This document shows positions 54,704 to 64,000 of a stretch of 64,000 bases of DNA, in pieces. Below the pieces are notes generated by a model. It searched no databases. It was not told the origin of the DNA and saw only the letters and a list, made by a program, of their open reading frames with translations. A program made the translations under genes and the position numbers. The stretch's first letter is position 1. The number at the start of each line of letters is the position of its first letter. Location: the NCBI GenBank assembly GCA_032821775.1, contig JAVLRN010000010.1, positions 434,001-498,000 of the forward strand, in the 5' to 3' direction. The DNA comes from Sanguinoderma infundibulare. Lineage: Eukaryota > Basidiomycota > Agaricomycetes > Polyporales > Polyporaceae.

Positions 54704-55007
54704 TTAGCCGCGGCTCGCGTACCTTGATGACGTATTCCATGCTATGGCTGTGCTAATCTACTCGCTAATCTGGCGTAGTGTTGTGGCTGTGGGCTTTTAA
54801 GTTGCGCCATCACGAGGAGGAGGCGAACGAGCTGGCGGCGGTCGAGCTGGCGGACATTATCGCCACTTGCGCTCGCGTCCGTAGCGGGAGCGCAGGTGAC
54901 GATAATGTTGATCAGGAAGATCGTGCAGTGACGAGTAGGTCGGCCTTCTTCTTATCGTTGTGGAGCCCGAGCGGGACGCGGAAGGTAATTAGTCGCGGCT
55001 CGACTCG
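54704..55007. other. Downstream of the KDZ transposase
   Basis: 300 bases without a recognised gene. The right end of the transposon should lie here or slightly beyond. No terminal repeat matching the left side was found by eye. Confidence 0.4.
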
Positions 55008-55103
55008 ATGCGACGCTCGCGGCAGGAGATCTTCGAGAACGTCAAGTACGCCGTCTTCGGAAGCGGCAACCGGGACTGGGTCGTGCATATACTCGCGCCG
55101 CAG
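55008..55103 (+). pseudogene. Flavodoxin-like relic of a P450-reductase (CYP505-type) gene
   Basis: A short exon-like stretch reads RQEIFENVKYAVFGSGNRDW, then VVHILAPQ before a GTAAGA. The YAVFG-x-GNRDW motif is the FMN-binding loop found in reductase domains of self-sufficient P450s and P450 reductases. No P450 or FAD/NADPH domain continues in frame on either side, so it is a fragment. Confidence 0.5.
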
Positions 55104-55182
55104 GTAAGAGATCTTGGTTCCCATGCACAATTTGCATCGTTCTGATGTTGCTGACCGGCGCCGCGACGCATCCGCATCGGCA

Positions 55183-55265
55183 GGCATATCGCACAGCACC
55201 ATGCAAGACGACACGTACAACGGCATGTTCATTCCCAAGGGCACCACGGTGTTCGCAAACGCTTG
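55183..55265 (+). pseudogene. Cytochrome P450 exon relic
   Basis: An 83-base stretch, bounded by an AG and by GTGCGT at conserved P450 intron positions, reads GISHSTMQDDTYNGMFIPKG then TTVFANAW, the segment after the ExxR helix in basidiomycete P450s. Nothing else of the gene was found nearby. It lies 80 bases after the flavodoxin relic; the two probably come from different genes. Confidence 0.65.
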
Positions 55266-55782
55266 GTGCGTGTCGCACAGCCAAGTTTCTATGAACGCGA
55301 GATAGCGAAGAATCGCCATGGCGAATCCGCAACTGAAACGTGAACGGTTGTCCCGTAACGTCTCCGTCTCCCTGCTAAGCTGACATATTTCACAGCAGGG
55401 AAGTTGATGATTCAAGTGCCATGTCGTCGCCCCTGACGTCGTTGAGCTCTCTGGACGACCAAGGTAGTGTCCCGCCATTCCTTCTAAACCGTATTCTGTG
55501 AGGCGTTAACCTGTACGAGACGCCCATTGGCCGCTCTTCCGTCCACGCGTTCCGGCCGTCGTGCCCGTGCCTCCGTGCTTTCTCCTCCTCGTCAGTGAGT
55601 CGTGCATCTTCATTGGTCGCGCAGCGGTGATTATGACCGCGCGCAGACGGTCTCCTCGTTCCTCGAGCCTCTGTGCTCGTCCACTTTGCCGTATAAGGAA
55701 CGATGTGGCTGTGCTCGTTGTGGCGTCGAACTGGCGCCTGACTTGGCGCCGGCGTCCCAGGTCTCTGAGCTACTCGTCCACT
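55266..55782. other. Gap before the HicA-like gene
   Basis: About 500 bases. An open frame at 55602-55829 (CGCARCGVELAPDLAP) has two CxxC-like pairs and might be an upstream exon of the next gene, but no splice join was convincing. Confidence 0.4.
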
Positions 55783-56445
55783 ATGGCGGCCCCCGTGGTG
55801 CAGAAACCCATCCCGAGGAAGCAATTTGAGGTCAGCAAGTCCCTTCAACGAGGTGTAGGCTACTAACGCGTTCCGGTAGGTCCTGGAGCCGATCCTGAAC
55901 CCTAGGAGGAAGGGCTCTGTAGACGTTGACTGGGAGGACTTCAAGCACGTAAGTGTCGACGTTCGGAGTCGTTTTATTCACTTACCATTTGTAGGTTTTC
56001 GTCAACGAGCTCAAATTCACGGCGACGACCAGGTCAGGGAGCTCGCACCACACCTTTACGCCGCCAGCCGGATACGAGTTTGGGACGCAGCGGTTCACGG
56101 CCGCCCGAGTAAGTCCCCTCTCTTCCTTTCCGTTACTCTCTCTGACTCCTTCAGCCTCACGGGGGCGTTTTGGAGTTCCACAACCGCAAGAGGTACGATT
56201 CGGGCGACCTTCTTCCCATTGACGACCTCTTACGTTTGCCTAGCGTGCGGGATAACCTGCTTGATGCTTACGGCTGGACCCCGGAGACGTTTGTATGCGA
56301 AACACAGGAGCAGCAGCGCGTGCGACGCGAAAGGGAAGCACGGCTCCGAGAGGAACAGGAGCGGGAACAGCAACAACGCGAGGAGGAACGCCTTGCCCAC
56401 CAGCGCAAGAAGGGCCGCGGCCGGGGGAAAAAGCACTCTCATTGA
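55783..56445 (+). CDS. Small protein with a possible HicA-like fold, fungal
   Basis: Four exons from ATG 55783: MAAPVVQKPIPRKQFE, then VLEPILNPRRKGSVDVDWED, FKHVFVNELKFTATTRSGSS and HHTFTPPAGYEFGTQRFTAA, then RPHGGVLEFHNRKRYDSGDL. The pattern DW-x-DF...GF...GSSHHTFTPP...PHGG resembles the HicA/YcfA double-stranded-RNA-binding-like fold (catalytic His after GS, then the HGG turn). Similar DWEDF...GS...F-PP...PHP...YGW proteins are known to me from Agaricomycete genomes, without known function. After YGWTPETFV the C-terminus is a charged coiled coil rich in Glu/Arg/Gln and ends KKGRGRGKKHSH-stop. Additional upstream exons are possible. RNase activity is not shown. Confidence 0.5.
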
Positions 56446-56798
56446 ACAACGTCGAGGTAAGCCCTGATGCCCATTCATTCATATTCGTCGGCATTGACAC
56501 GCGCAGGCTGTTTACACAGTTCTTCTATTCTCATGGTACATATTTGTCTGGTTTGTCGCCCTACCATCTTGTAGCTGTAGTGGATCTCGTGTATTTCTTG
56601 TTGTACGAGGGAAAATGGATTTGGGCGTGATTCTTGGAAGCACCAGCACCCGTTGGCTGCACCTCTGCGTCACTGGAGTGTCGAGGACGAACAATCAACG
56701 TATCATTCGGTACCGTGCTGCGTAACTATAAGATTTTACTCTAATCGTTCCGCACTTTCATTCACGCCTCGCGGCTAACATCCTTCACGACCTGCTAG
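56446..56798. other. Gap; missing first exon of the SDR gene expected here
   Basis: 350 bases with no recognisable coding sequence. A first exon with the TGG-x-x-x-GIG nucleotide-binding start of the following dehydrogenase was searched for and not found. Confidence 0.5.
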
Positions 56799-57754
56799 AT
56801 TCCGGAATCGGCTTTGAGATGATCAAGTCTCTCCTCCGAAAGAACGCCAAGGTCTACCTCGCCGCCCGCTCCCAGACAAAGGCCGAAGAGGCGATCCAGG
56901 CGCTGAAAACTGAGACCGGGAAGACCGCCGAGTTCCTCCAGCTCGACCTGAACGACCTGGCGGCAGTCCGAACCTCTGCAGAGGACTTTTCTCGGTGAGT
57001 CCGAGTCCGTCATCCGTTTCCGATGCCTACTGTAATACTGACGACTTGCTTGTGCTCGAAGACGCGAGTCCCACATCGACATCCTATACCTCAACGCCGG
57101 GATCATGTACCCGCCCCTCGACCAGCTCATCGCCCAGGCATACAACGCGACCGTCGGCGTGAACGTTCTTGGCCATCATCTCTTCCTCCGCCTTCTCTAC
57201 CCCCTCCTCGTCTCTCCCACCCCCACCCCCACCCCCACGTCCGATTCAAGCCCCAGTCCGTCCAGAATAATCTGGACCTCGTCCGCCGCCAACTTCCTTG
57301 TCAACGGCCGCCTCGACTTCTCCACCTTCACCGACACCGCCGCCCGCCGCAAGCTCGGCACGTTCGCGCTCTACAGCCAGAGCAAGCTCACGCCGATACA
57401 GCTCTCGGCCCCCCTCCCGCGGCGCGCTGCCGAGGCTGGGGAAGACGTCGTGAGTATCGCCGTCGACGCGGGTCATATCCGGAGCGACATCTTCTGCGGA
57501 CCGAAGCCGTTCCGTCTCACGCTCTGGGTACGTACCATGCTCGTCCTACCCTCGCAGCTGATGAGCCTCGTGTCCCTATGCGTGTTGCGTCTATGCAGGA
57601 GAAGGCCGTCATGTACCCCGTCTCGCACGGCGCGCTCACCCCGCTAAATCAGAGGCGACAAGCACGGGTTCCAGATGGTCGGGGCTCACCCTCATTCATC
57701 TCTTGCAGTCCCCCCTCTCGCGATCGCACTCTGAGACGCATTTGCGTAACATGA
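56799..57754 (+). pseudogene. Short-chain dehydrogenase/reductase, both ends missing
   Basis: Retinol-dehydrogenase/WWOX-like SDR. The first preserved exon starts after an AG with SGIGFEMIKSLLRKNAKVYL and AARSQTKAEEAIQALK; the preceding TGG part is absent. The next exon gives HIDILYLNAGIMYPPLDQL (the NAG motif), a PTPTPTPTSDSSPSPS insert from a CCCCCA-type repeat, SRIIWTSSAANFLVNG and the catalytic YSQSKL. Then VVSIAVDAGHIRSDIF follows. The last exon, VMYPVSHGALTPL, runs directly into unrelated sequence and ends at 57754, four bases inside the next gene. The normal C-terminus is replaced. With the cofactor loop lost it is not expected to be active. Confidence 0.75.
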
Positions 57755-58786
57755 TCTCGGCACGTCTTCTTATACCGTGTTTGACGCTCCTCGTCGGCTT
57801 TTTCAAGCTCGTGGCTGCGGCTTCCAAAGACTCGGTGCCGAAAGTGGTGGACCTCGGCTACGTCAAGTACAGAGGCAACCTTTCCTATCCGGATGTCGTC
57901 GCTTACCTCGGCGTACCATACGCGGAGCCCCCTCTTAACGAACGTCGGTGGAGGGCGCCTCGGGTTTTGAACACGACTCGTATTTCGAGCGAAGCTGGGG
58001 GCCAGATCGTCAACTTGACCTCGTACCCCAACTTCTGTATCCAGGGAACCACTACAGGTGAGCATCGTGCTATTTTGAACTCCAGCCGGAAAACTCGGCG
58101 GCAACGTAGCTGACGCCATGGTCCAGTGGGCGACGCGGGAGGCGCAGGGAGCGAAGACTGCCTCAAGCTCAACATTTATGCCCCAGCCGGCGCAAAGGAG
58201 GGTGACAATTGTAAGACACGTACATCGTATAGATGTGTATACGTACAACGATCTCATGCGGATCCCCGAACACAGTGCCCGTGCTCTTCTACATTCACGG
58301 CGGAGGTCCGTTGTGTCGTCTTCCTACCCTCTTTTATCCCAGCTGACCCCATCCTGCCACGTCAGGCTACGAATTCGGCAATCCGGCTTGTTCCGCGGGA
58401 CGTCGATCGGCTTCAACGGCAGCACGACCTTCCAGCAGATGACCGCCGAGGACGAGGCGTTCGCGGCGGAGCTGATCGCGTACTGGCTGTCGTTTGTGCG
58501 CGCGGGGGACCCGAACGCGTTCAAGCTCGGTCGGTCGCCCGAGTGGCCCGCGTACACGTCAGGACCACGCCCGAAGCACTTCGGCACAACGGAAAGGTAC
58601 GACGGCGAGGCGTTCAGGATCAGGACGTTCGTGATGGCAACTGACGGCTCGTTCCCCGCTGGTGTGCACTGGCAGTATGTCCGCGCGTGGGCGCGCGCCG
58701 GGCAGCCGCACCCGGTGGCGTACGATCGTGAGCAGCTGGAGCGGCTGTGGGCGTTGCTGGAGGAGCAGGTGAAGGAATACCTCTAG
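57751..58786 (+). pseudogene. Type-B carboxylesterase/lipase with large internal deletion
   Basis: ATG 57751 starts a signal peptide (ISARLLIPCLTLLVGFFKLV). The normal N-terminal blocks follow: VVDLGYVKYRGNLSYPDVVA, YLGVPYAEPPLNERRW and GSEDCLKLNIYAPAGA, then PVLFYIHGGG and, after an intron, YEFGNPA. At about 58385 the sequence jumps, out of frame, to the C-terminal part of the family: FAAELIAYWLSFVRAGDPNA, EWPAYTSGP and the tail to 58786. The roughly 300 residues between, which carry the GESAG nucleophile and the Glu and His of the triad, are gone. The two ends are otherwise clean, so the deletion is recent relative to other relics here. Confidence 0.82.
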
Positions 58787-59631
58787 CAAGGGCTTTGGTT
58801 CGACTTTTATCCTTGTCTTGTGGGGTATAACAAACCGGGTGGATGGGGGCCTAATTCTAGCGAGAAACGGGAGTCTGCATGTTTGCGTGAAAGAACGATC
58901 GTCGAGACACGCACTGGTCGTGTTTCCCTCGCGCAGTCAGTGAGCTTCGGTACCGCGGACGATGACGTCGCTGTCGAACGTGTTGACGATCTATACGCCG
59001 GAGGTCGAAGCGTTCCGCACTGCAGGGCCAGGAACACCCAAGCCATCGAATGAGTGTTCGCCGCGGCCAGTAATGATCCTCCAGGCTTTGCCTATCAAAT
59101 AGCAGGATGAACGACTGTTTTCCATGTGAACGCTGGACCACACGTACCACTGAAGTGCTCCGCAAGATACTCGCGCGATATGGCGACAGCCTCGGCAACG
59201 ATGAGAGTCGGGGACACCGAACTGTGAACGTAAGTGGATCAGCGTCACGTCCGGGCTGAACACCAGCAAAGAAATTACTGACCGACTGCTCATGACTATT
59301 TCTCGAGCGCGTTTCAGCTGCTCCCTTTGCGCTTCCTCTGCAGCTCTCGCGCCTGCACACACAAAACCACATATGAGCCAACGCGCCGCAACGATGCCAA
59401 CGGAGCGCACCCACCCTCTCGGCAAAGTAGAACGCGATCTCGCCGCGATGGTCCTTCGAGGTCCCCTTCTGTCATGCCTTCCGCGCCTCGCGAAGCGCGG
59501 TTCTCCTCTGCTCTTGCAACTCCCACTGCCTCCTTCCTGCCGCCACCTTGCTCGCCCTCTCAAGCTCACCAATGTCTCCTTTCCCACCCTTCCCGTCCCC
59601 GTTCCCGCTACCGCGATTGGCACTGTGTCCA
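58787..59631. other. Gap between carboxylesterase relic and repeat cluster
   Basis: 845 bases. Minus-strand open frames (58857-59414 and others) are long because the sequence is GC-rich, but show no family. Nothing supported. Confidence 0.4.
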
Positions 59632-59864
59632 GATGCATCCGTTCTACACGACTTACCGTGTGTGATTGGATGCATCCATTCTGCACTGTAAGTCGCGTAG
59701 CACGGATGCATCCATCATGCATCGTAAGTCCAGTGGAACGGATGCATCCGTTCTGCACGGTCAGTCGTGTAGAACGGATGCATCCGTAGGTACTCGGTAG
59801 TAGGGATGCATCCGTAGAGTGGATGAGTACCGCTAGGGATGCATCCCTACTACCGAGTACCTAC
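59632..59864. repeat. GGATGCATCC palindrome cluster, copy 2, nested inverted repeats
   Basis: Seven ggatgcatcc or gatgcatcc units within 233 bases. Two perfect inverted repeats are built around them: 22-bp arms at 59632-59653 and 59763-59784, and 28-bp arms at 59786-59813 and 59837-59864 with a 23-base loop. The units share the decamer with the cluster at 36535-36701, 23 kb away, but the sequences between them differ. Confidence 0.9.
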
Positions 59865-60122
59865 GCTCTTCAGGGTAGTCCCTTCCACACGCCAGGGGAC
59901 TTGACAAAGATCGCGGAGGTCAGCTCGTGGATCTCGAAGCAGCTCAACAGGTCGAACGCGAGCCAGGTCGGGAAGGCTCTCGAGGCTCAATGGGCAAGGA
60001 AGAAGCTGGAGAAGGAGTGCGAGTGGAATGGTGGATCTGCAGAGAGCGAAATTGTAGGGCCACGGGATGTGGATGAGGGTGGGGGAACGTCTTATTGTGA
60101 GGTCTTGTATCATAAGGTGTGA
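59823..60122 (+). CDS. Hypothetical open frame next to the repeat cluster
   Basis: 99 codons with an ATG inside the hairpin loop. The part from about 59890 on has a helical, natural look (LTKIAEVSSWISKQLNRSNA, KALEAQWARKKLEKECEW), so it may be an exon of a gene whose start was displaced by the repeat. No family recognised. Confidence 0.25.
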   Translation: MSTARDASLLPSTYALQGSPFHTPGDLTKIAEVSSWISKQLNRSNASQVGKALEAQWARKKLEKECEWNGGSAESEIVGPRDVDEGGGTSYCEVLYHKV

Positions 60123-63100
60123 GTGGCTCAAGTGTCATCGCCACCATCTGTCCGCTGATGATCAGTGCTTTCCTTTGTCAGCGCTATCTAAGTACACAAT
60201 AAATGTCTCCCGGTCACCTAGTTTCCGAGATGCATGCCTGTTTCATGGGGGTTCGTCGTGAGAGCCCCGCCCGAGCGGTCTGTGCTCTAGATTTGTGCAA
60301 ACCATTATTCCCTCGCAATCGGCCATTGCAGCGGCATCATCATGGCACTACGCTGTTGCTGTTACTTCAGCCCGAAAGATGTTACGGAGAGAGACAAGAG
60401 GCCGCTTCTGGGGTGGGTTAGCCGCTGGTCGAACATGGGTCACGGTACTCGTATTTGAACACAGCTCCATTCCGCTTGGAAAATGCTTGAAAATCAAAGC
60501 CTCGGCTCTCCGCAAGACCAATCAGGTACATACAAACCAATTCACGCCCTTACTTACACCTCCGCATGGCCGGAACCGTGGTGGTGTCCCCAGGTTCCTT
60601 ATATCCCCAACCATTGGTCGCTCACCCTTTCTTGCCTTCCATCACCTACTTGCCAGCTTCTGCTGCTTCCTCACTGCTCTTCCCTCTCTCCACATTGTGC
60701 GCCACCCGTGGTCAGCCTCTCTGACTGCCAGCCTCCCTGCCCCCCACCTCCTTCCCGCATCCTCGTTCCGCCTTCTCCGTGCTATGGCCATCTCATCGAT
60801 GCCATCGCCACATCAGTTGTTGCTGACCAAGACCACTTGCACCACAAGGCACATAGGTACGTCAAATGCCTACTTTCCCCTGACCCACCTGCCTCGCTTC
60901 CTTCCCACCACTTCTTGTCCATCCTTCACCCAAACCACAGCCAACGACATCCCAACTCCCATCCAGCACTACAACCGCTGCGCTGGTTCCATCGATACCC
61001 CATACACCACATTTGAACAATGCTTCGCCATGGGTGGCTGAAGCTTTCATCTCTGAACCCATCCGAACCACGACCACCTCAACCCACTTAGCCACAAAGT
61101 CCCTGGACTATGGCCTTGTGTGTGCGCATGCATACAAAGAGCGGGAATGATGGTTGGCCCCGACAATGATGACCCTCAACTATTAGTGCACCAAGCAGTT
61201 ATACTCTACGTCAACGGCCTCGTATTGCCAAGCTGCTGCCCCTCAATGCTACGATGTGGCATACTGATACCAACGATGTCCTCCCACCTCTCAAGTGGCA
61301 GCTCCCCTCTTCAGCAGTCAAATGAGAAGAACCGTGACTCGACGGCAAGTTCTTTGCCGCCACTCAACAACCACAGTCACCCTTGAGACCCCAAGCGGGA
61401 TTGGGTCCTCAAGACAGATGGTCATGTGGATGACAGACTACAACAGACCAAGCAGCTCATGGTCGAGCATCTTTTGCTGACCACATTACAGAATAGGCCG
61501 CCAATGTTCGAGCCAATCCTTGGCTCAGCTGTCAGCGACCACAAGAGGCGCAGCATGATTCCAGGCAATGACCTCTTGACCTCCACACGAATGGTGAAGA
61601 TGTAGGAATACAAAACCACAAGCCACCTTTCAACACTAAGCAAGCGAACGAGGAATATCTTTATGGTCCGTGGAGGCAGATTGCGTCTCTGATAGTGATG
61701 GCCAACATCTCATCTGGAAGTTCAATGCGTTCAAGAGATTAGGCCTCGGAGTATCTGCCGTAACCAGGATTGCAAGATTTCGGGATCAATGCAAACAATG
61801 CAAGTAGCTTCCTCACAAGCAATGTGTTCCAAATCATCACGGAAGACAAGAAAGAAGGCACTTATGGAGAATAATGCACTGCTGAATCCAGGATGACAAG
61901 TGTATGCTCCGACTTCAAACATCGATAACATGTGGGTCACTCATATGCCCACATGTGGATCATGTTGAGACTCGGAAACGTGACATATGACCATGGTGAG
62001 TGATATTGTGTTCAGCGGACTAAGCTGATATATACTCAGGAAAACTACAACATGCATGAAGCCATGACACATGGATACACTGCAAATCCACTACCGCGGC
62101 GAATAACTAATCACCATGATGGCCATGAGGGCCCTGTCGAGGAGAAGGACCAAAAATATTCACAGGACCCAGTAAAGTTTAAAACCTACGACTAGGATGA
62201 AGAATCGTGGTACCATTATCCCAAAGGATCTTGGTGCCCAGTTGTTATGAGTCATGCTCCAGGAGGATTGAAGTCAAGGTAACTTCGTACCCCAAGCCTC
62301 ATCAACACTACTTACTTACTTTTATTTGTCCAGTGAATGATTCCTTCCCTATCATTATCACAATGTCAAGTATCCCCCTGCACAGAAAGCATATCCCGGA
62401 AGATGCGACCATTAACTATGAGTCTATGACTATGATGATGGTGTCGAATCAAGAGGTGTGGCTCACCAGTCCTGGTGGGTGCTTCAGTCCACGCTGAGGA
62501 CCCACCTGGGCGGCGGGTGACAAATCGCCTGGCGATCTCGGTGAGGGCCAAAAACAATGGCCCACGCACGGGCTTTGATTTTGGATCCCTGTCTCGCTTA
62601 TCCGGAGAGTATCAAAGAGGCTGCCACGGGAGGAGACGTGCCGTAGCATGAGGCTGCGGCTATGCCCAGATGCGACTCGGTGCCCATAGGCAGAGTGCGA
62701 TCTGATCATGTGCTTTGGAGCCCGCCTTGCGTTCCTTCCTTCAAGTTCGAAGCTGAGTCCTCTCCCTCTCATCTAAAACTTGTGGAATTGCTTTTGAACC
62801 GTTGAAGCTTGAAGCTCTCAAGGGCTTCTCAGAGTAGTCCGACCCCGAATTCGCCAACACGAATTCTAAGATGATATCATATTGGGAAGACTCGAGACTT
62901 TCCCTGGAATGCAGGCCAATGCACAAACACAGGCGCTGGACTGTCACAGCTCTGATGGTTTGTTTTGATTCCATCCAAAGCGATTTGACACATTCCACAA
63001 GACAATAGGTAGAATTGTGGTGAGTCGTAGCTGGCTGTGCATACACTCTTGGTCGGACGAAGCGGCTGCAGATAAGAACCCATGCTCATCCTGCTCTATT

Positions 63101-64000
63101 TTCAACACTCACATAACTCCTTCCTCCACACACATCTCACTTCATGCTAGACCACGCAACCGTGTTGTTCAGCGGCTTGCCTTGGATCTTCTTGGCACTA
63201 GTGAGTAATAGGCTTCTTGACCATGATTCTCTCTGGCTTATAACCGTATGCTTCATAGATTGCTATTCTGGCGACTATTTCTTCATGGACACTTGTTTTC
63301 TGGCATTTTGTTATTTGGGCCAACTTTTCGCCATTATAGAGTCTACCATCATGCTCATTTGCATCTGTTCCCCCCCTGTGTATCGCTAGCTGCTTTCCAT
63401 TCTATCGAAATTTTATCTCGTATGCATTAGAATGTTCGAAGTTAATTTCTTCTAGGTCCACAAATTCGAGCCGCGGCCTACAGCGAGCCTAGAACCGGTG
63501 GTGTGAGGGGGCCCCACCACCAGTTCGAGCGAGCTTAGAAGACTCAAAACTTATCCGGGAAGCATGTCGACCCAAATTCTGGGGAGGTATAGTGCAGTTA
63601 ACAACTTACCCGGTGTAACCTTTAAAGTTCAATCCCTCGCACTGGCATACTGTGGATGGGAGGACGTCTCAGCCTTTCTCGACGCGTCACACATATTGTA
63701 TGGCACGTGACCGCGTTTCAGGTCGTGTAGCGCCCACAGGTGTTCTCTGATTGGACGGCTACTACTACTAGCCGCCGAGCTTGTAGCCGCGTAGATTGTT
63801 GTCCACGACGCCGACGACGACCTGCTCCGAGTCCGCGCCGATGGCCCTAAGTTACCTGTTCCGCTGCCTCTGCCCATTTCCATCGTCTCTATCGCATCGT
63901 TGGCCTTGTTTCTTGGCGCCGCCACCTGTCCCTACTCTTCCAATCTCCACTCCTGGGCCCGAGTACTGTGTCTTTCGTTGGCAGTCGCAATGTTCCAACC
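60123..64000. other. 3.9 kb of low-coding sequence to the right edge
   Basis: Composition changes here: less GC, many stops in all frames, CCA/CTC-rich stretches at 60560-61080. An open frame at 60483-61016 is Pro/Ser/His-rich and looks non-genic. The last 300 bases hold a minus-strand open frame (63629-63925) and a plus-strand hydrophobic stretch (near 63860-63960, SIVSIASLALFLGAATC) that may be the edge of a gene to the right. No transposon or host gene could be named. Confidence 0.4.

Noticed and set aside
39181..55000. Terminal inverted repeats of the KDZ element
   Set aside because: By-eye comparison of both flanks gave no match longer than expected by chance.
54912..55478. Minus-strand 188-codon frame as a gene
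   Set aside because: It is antisense to the P450 and flavodoxin relics, which read correctly on the plus strand.
57215..57245. CCCCCA repeat as a telomere-like sequence
   Set aside because: Only about four units, in frame within the dehydrogenase relic; a simple coding microsatellite is enough.
59632..59864. CRISPR-like array
   Set aside because: Eukaryotic context, irregular spacing, and units that are themselves palindromes inside larger hairpins; no cas genes.
60483..61016. 177-codon Pro/Ser/His-rich frame as a gene
   Set aside because: Composition follows a CCA/CTC-rich DNA stretch; no start context, splice pattern or family.
63629..63925. Minus-strand frame at the right edge
   Set aside because: Ser/Arg-rich composition typical of shadow frames; a plus-strand hydrophobic stretch in the same place is equally plausible, so neither is called.

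Overview
The window reads as nuclear DNA of an Agaricomycete (mushroom or polypore) basidiomycete. Evidence: coding regions are cut by many short GT-AG introns, mostly about 50-70 nt; the gene set is typical of these fungi (class-II cytochrome P450s, a Zn2Cys6 regulator, a HET-domain gene, a microsomal delta-12 desaturase); and the mobile DNA includes a Ty1/Copia element and a KDZ (Kyakuja/Dileera/Zisupton) transposase. No rRNA, tRNA or CRISPR locus was recognised.

Left part, 0-27 kb, mostly intact host genes: the start of a cytochrome P450 running off the left edge (minus strand); a delta-12 fatty acid desaturase (minus); a YheT/ABHD-type alpha/beta hydrolase (minus); a decayed agmatinase; FAD synthetase (FMN adenylyltransferase) with an unusual repeated Cys insert and a 628-bp intron; a complete P450; a Zn2Cys6 transcription factor whose first intron appears to use a GC donor; and a single-exon HET-domain protein.

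Middle, 27-39 kb, a gene graveyard: a broken IBR/RBR-like zinc-finger gene; a 5.15-kb Copia retrotransposon with nearly identical LTRs but a nonsense codon and a frameshift in pol; a broken HMG-CoA lyase that runs straight into a cluster of GGATGCATCC palindromes; and a fragmentary MACPF-like gene with a duplicated exon/intron block.

39.9-54.7 kb looks like one large KDZ-class DNA transposon. Three minus-strand genes (one with a cysteine cluster and no known family, one with a divergent HMG-box-like domain, and one large protein of no known family) lie back to back with a plus-strand KDZ transposase. The 2.3-kb divergent intergenic region carries a 75-bp direct repeat. HMG-type cargo is established for basidiomycete KDZ elements. 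The usual TET/JBP dioxygenase is not recognisable here, and the other two cargo genes are the best candidates for undescribed biology in the window. I could not find the terminal repeats.

Right part, 54.7-64 kb: relics of a P450 and of a P450-reductase-type flavodoxin domain, a small HicA-like-fold gene, a 5'-truncated short-chain dehydrogenase overlapping the start of an internally deleted type-B carboxylesterase, a second GGATGCATCC cluster with nested perfect inverted repeats, and about 4 kb of low-coding sequence.
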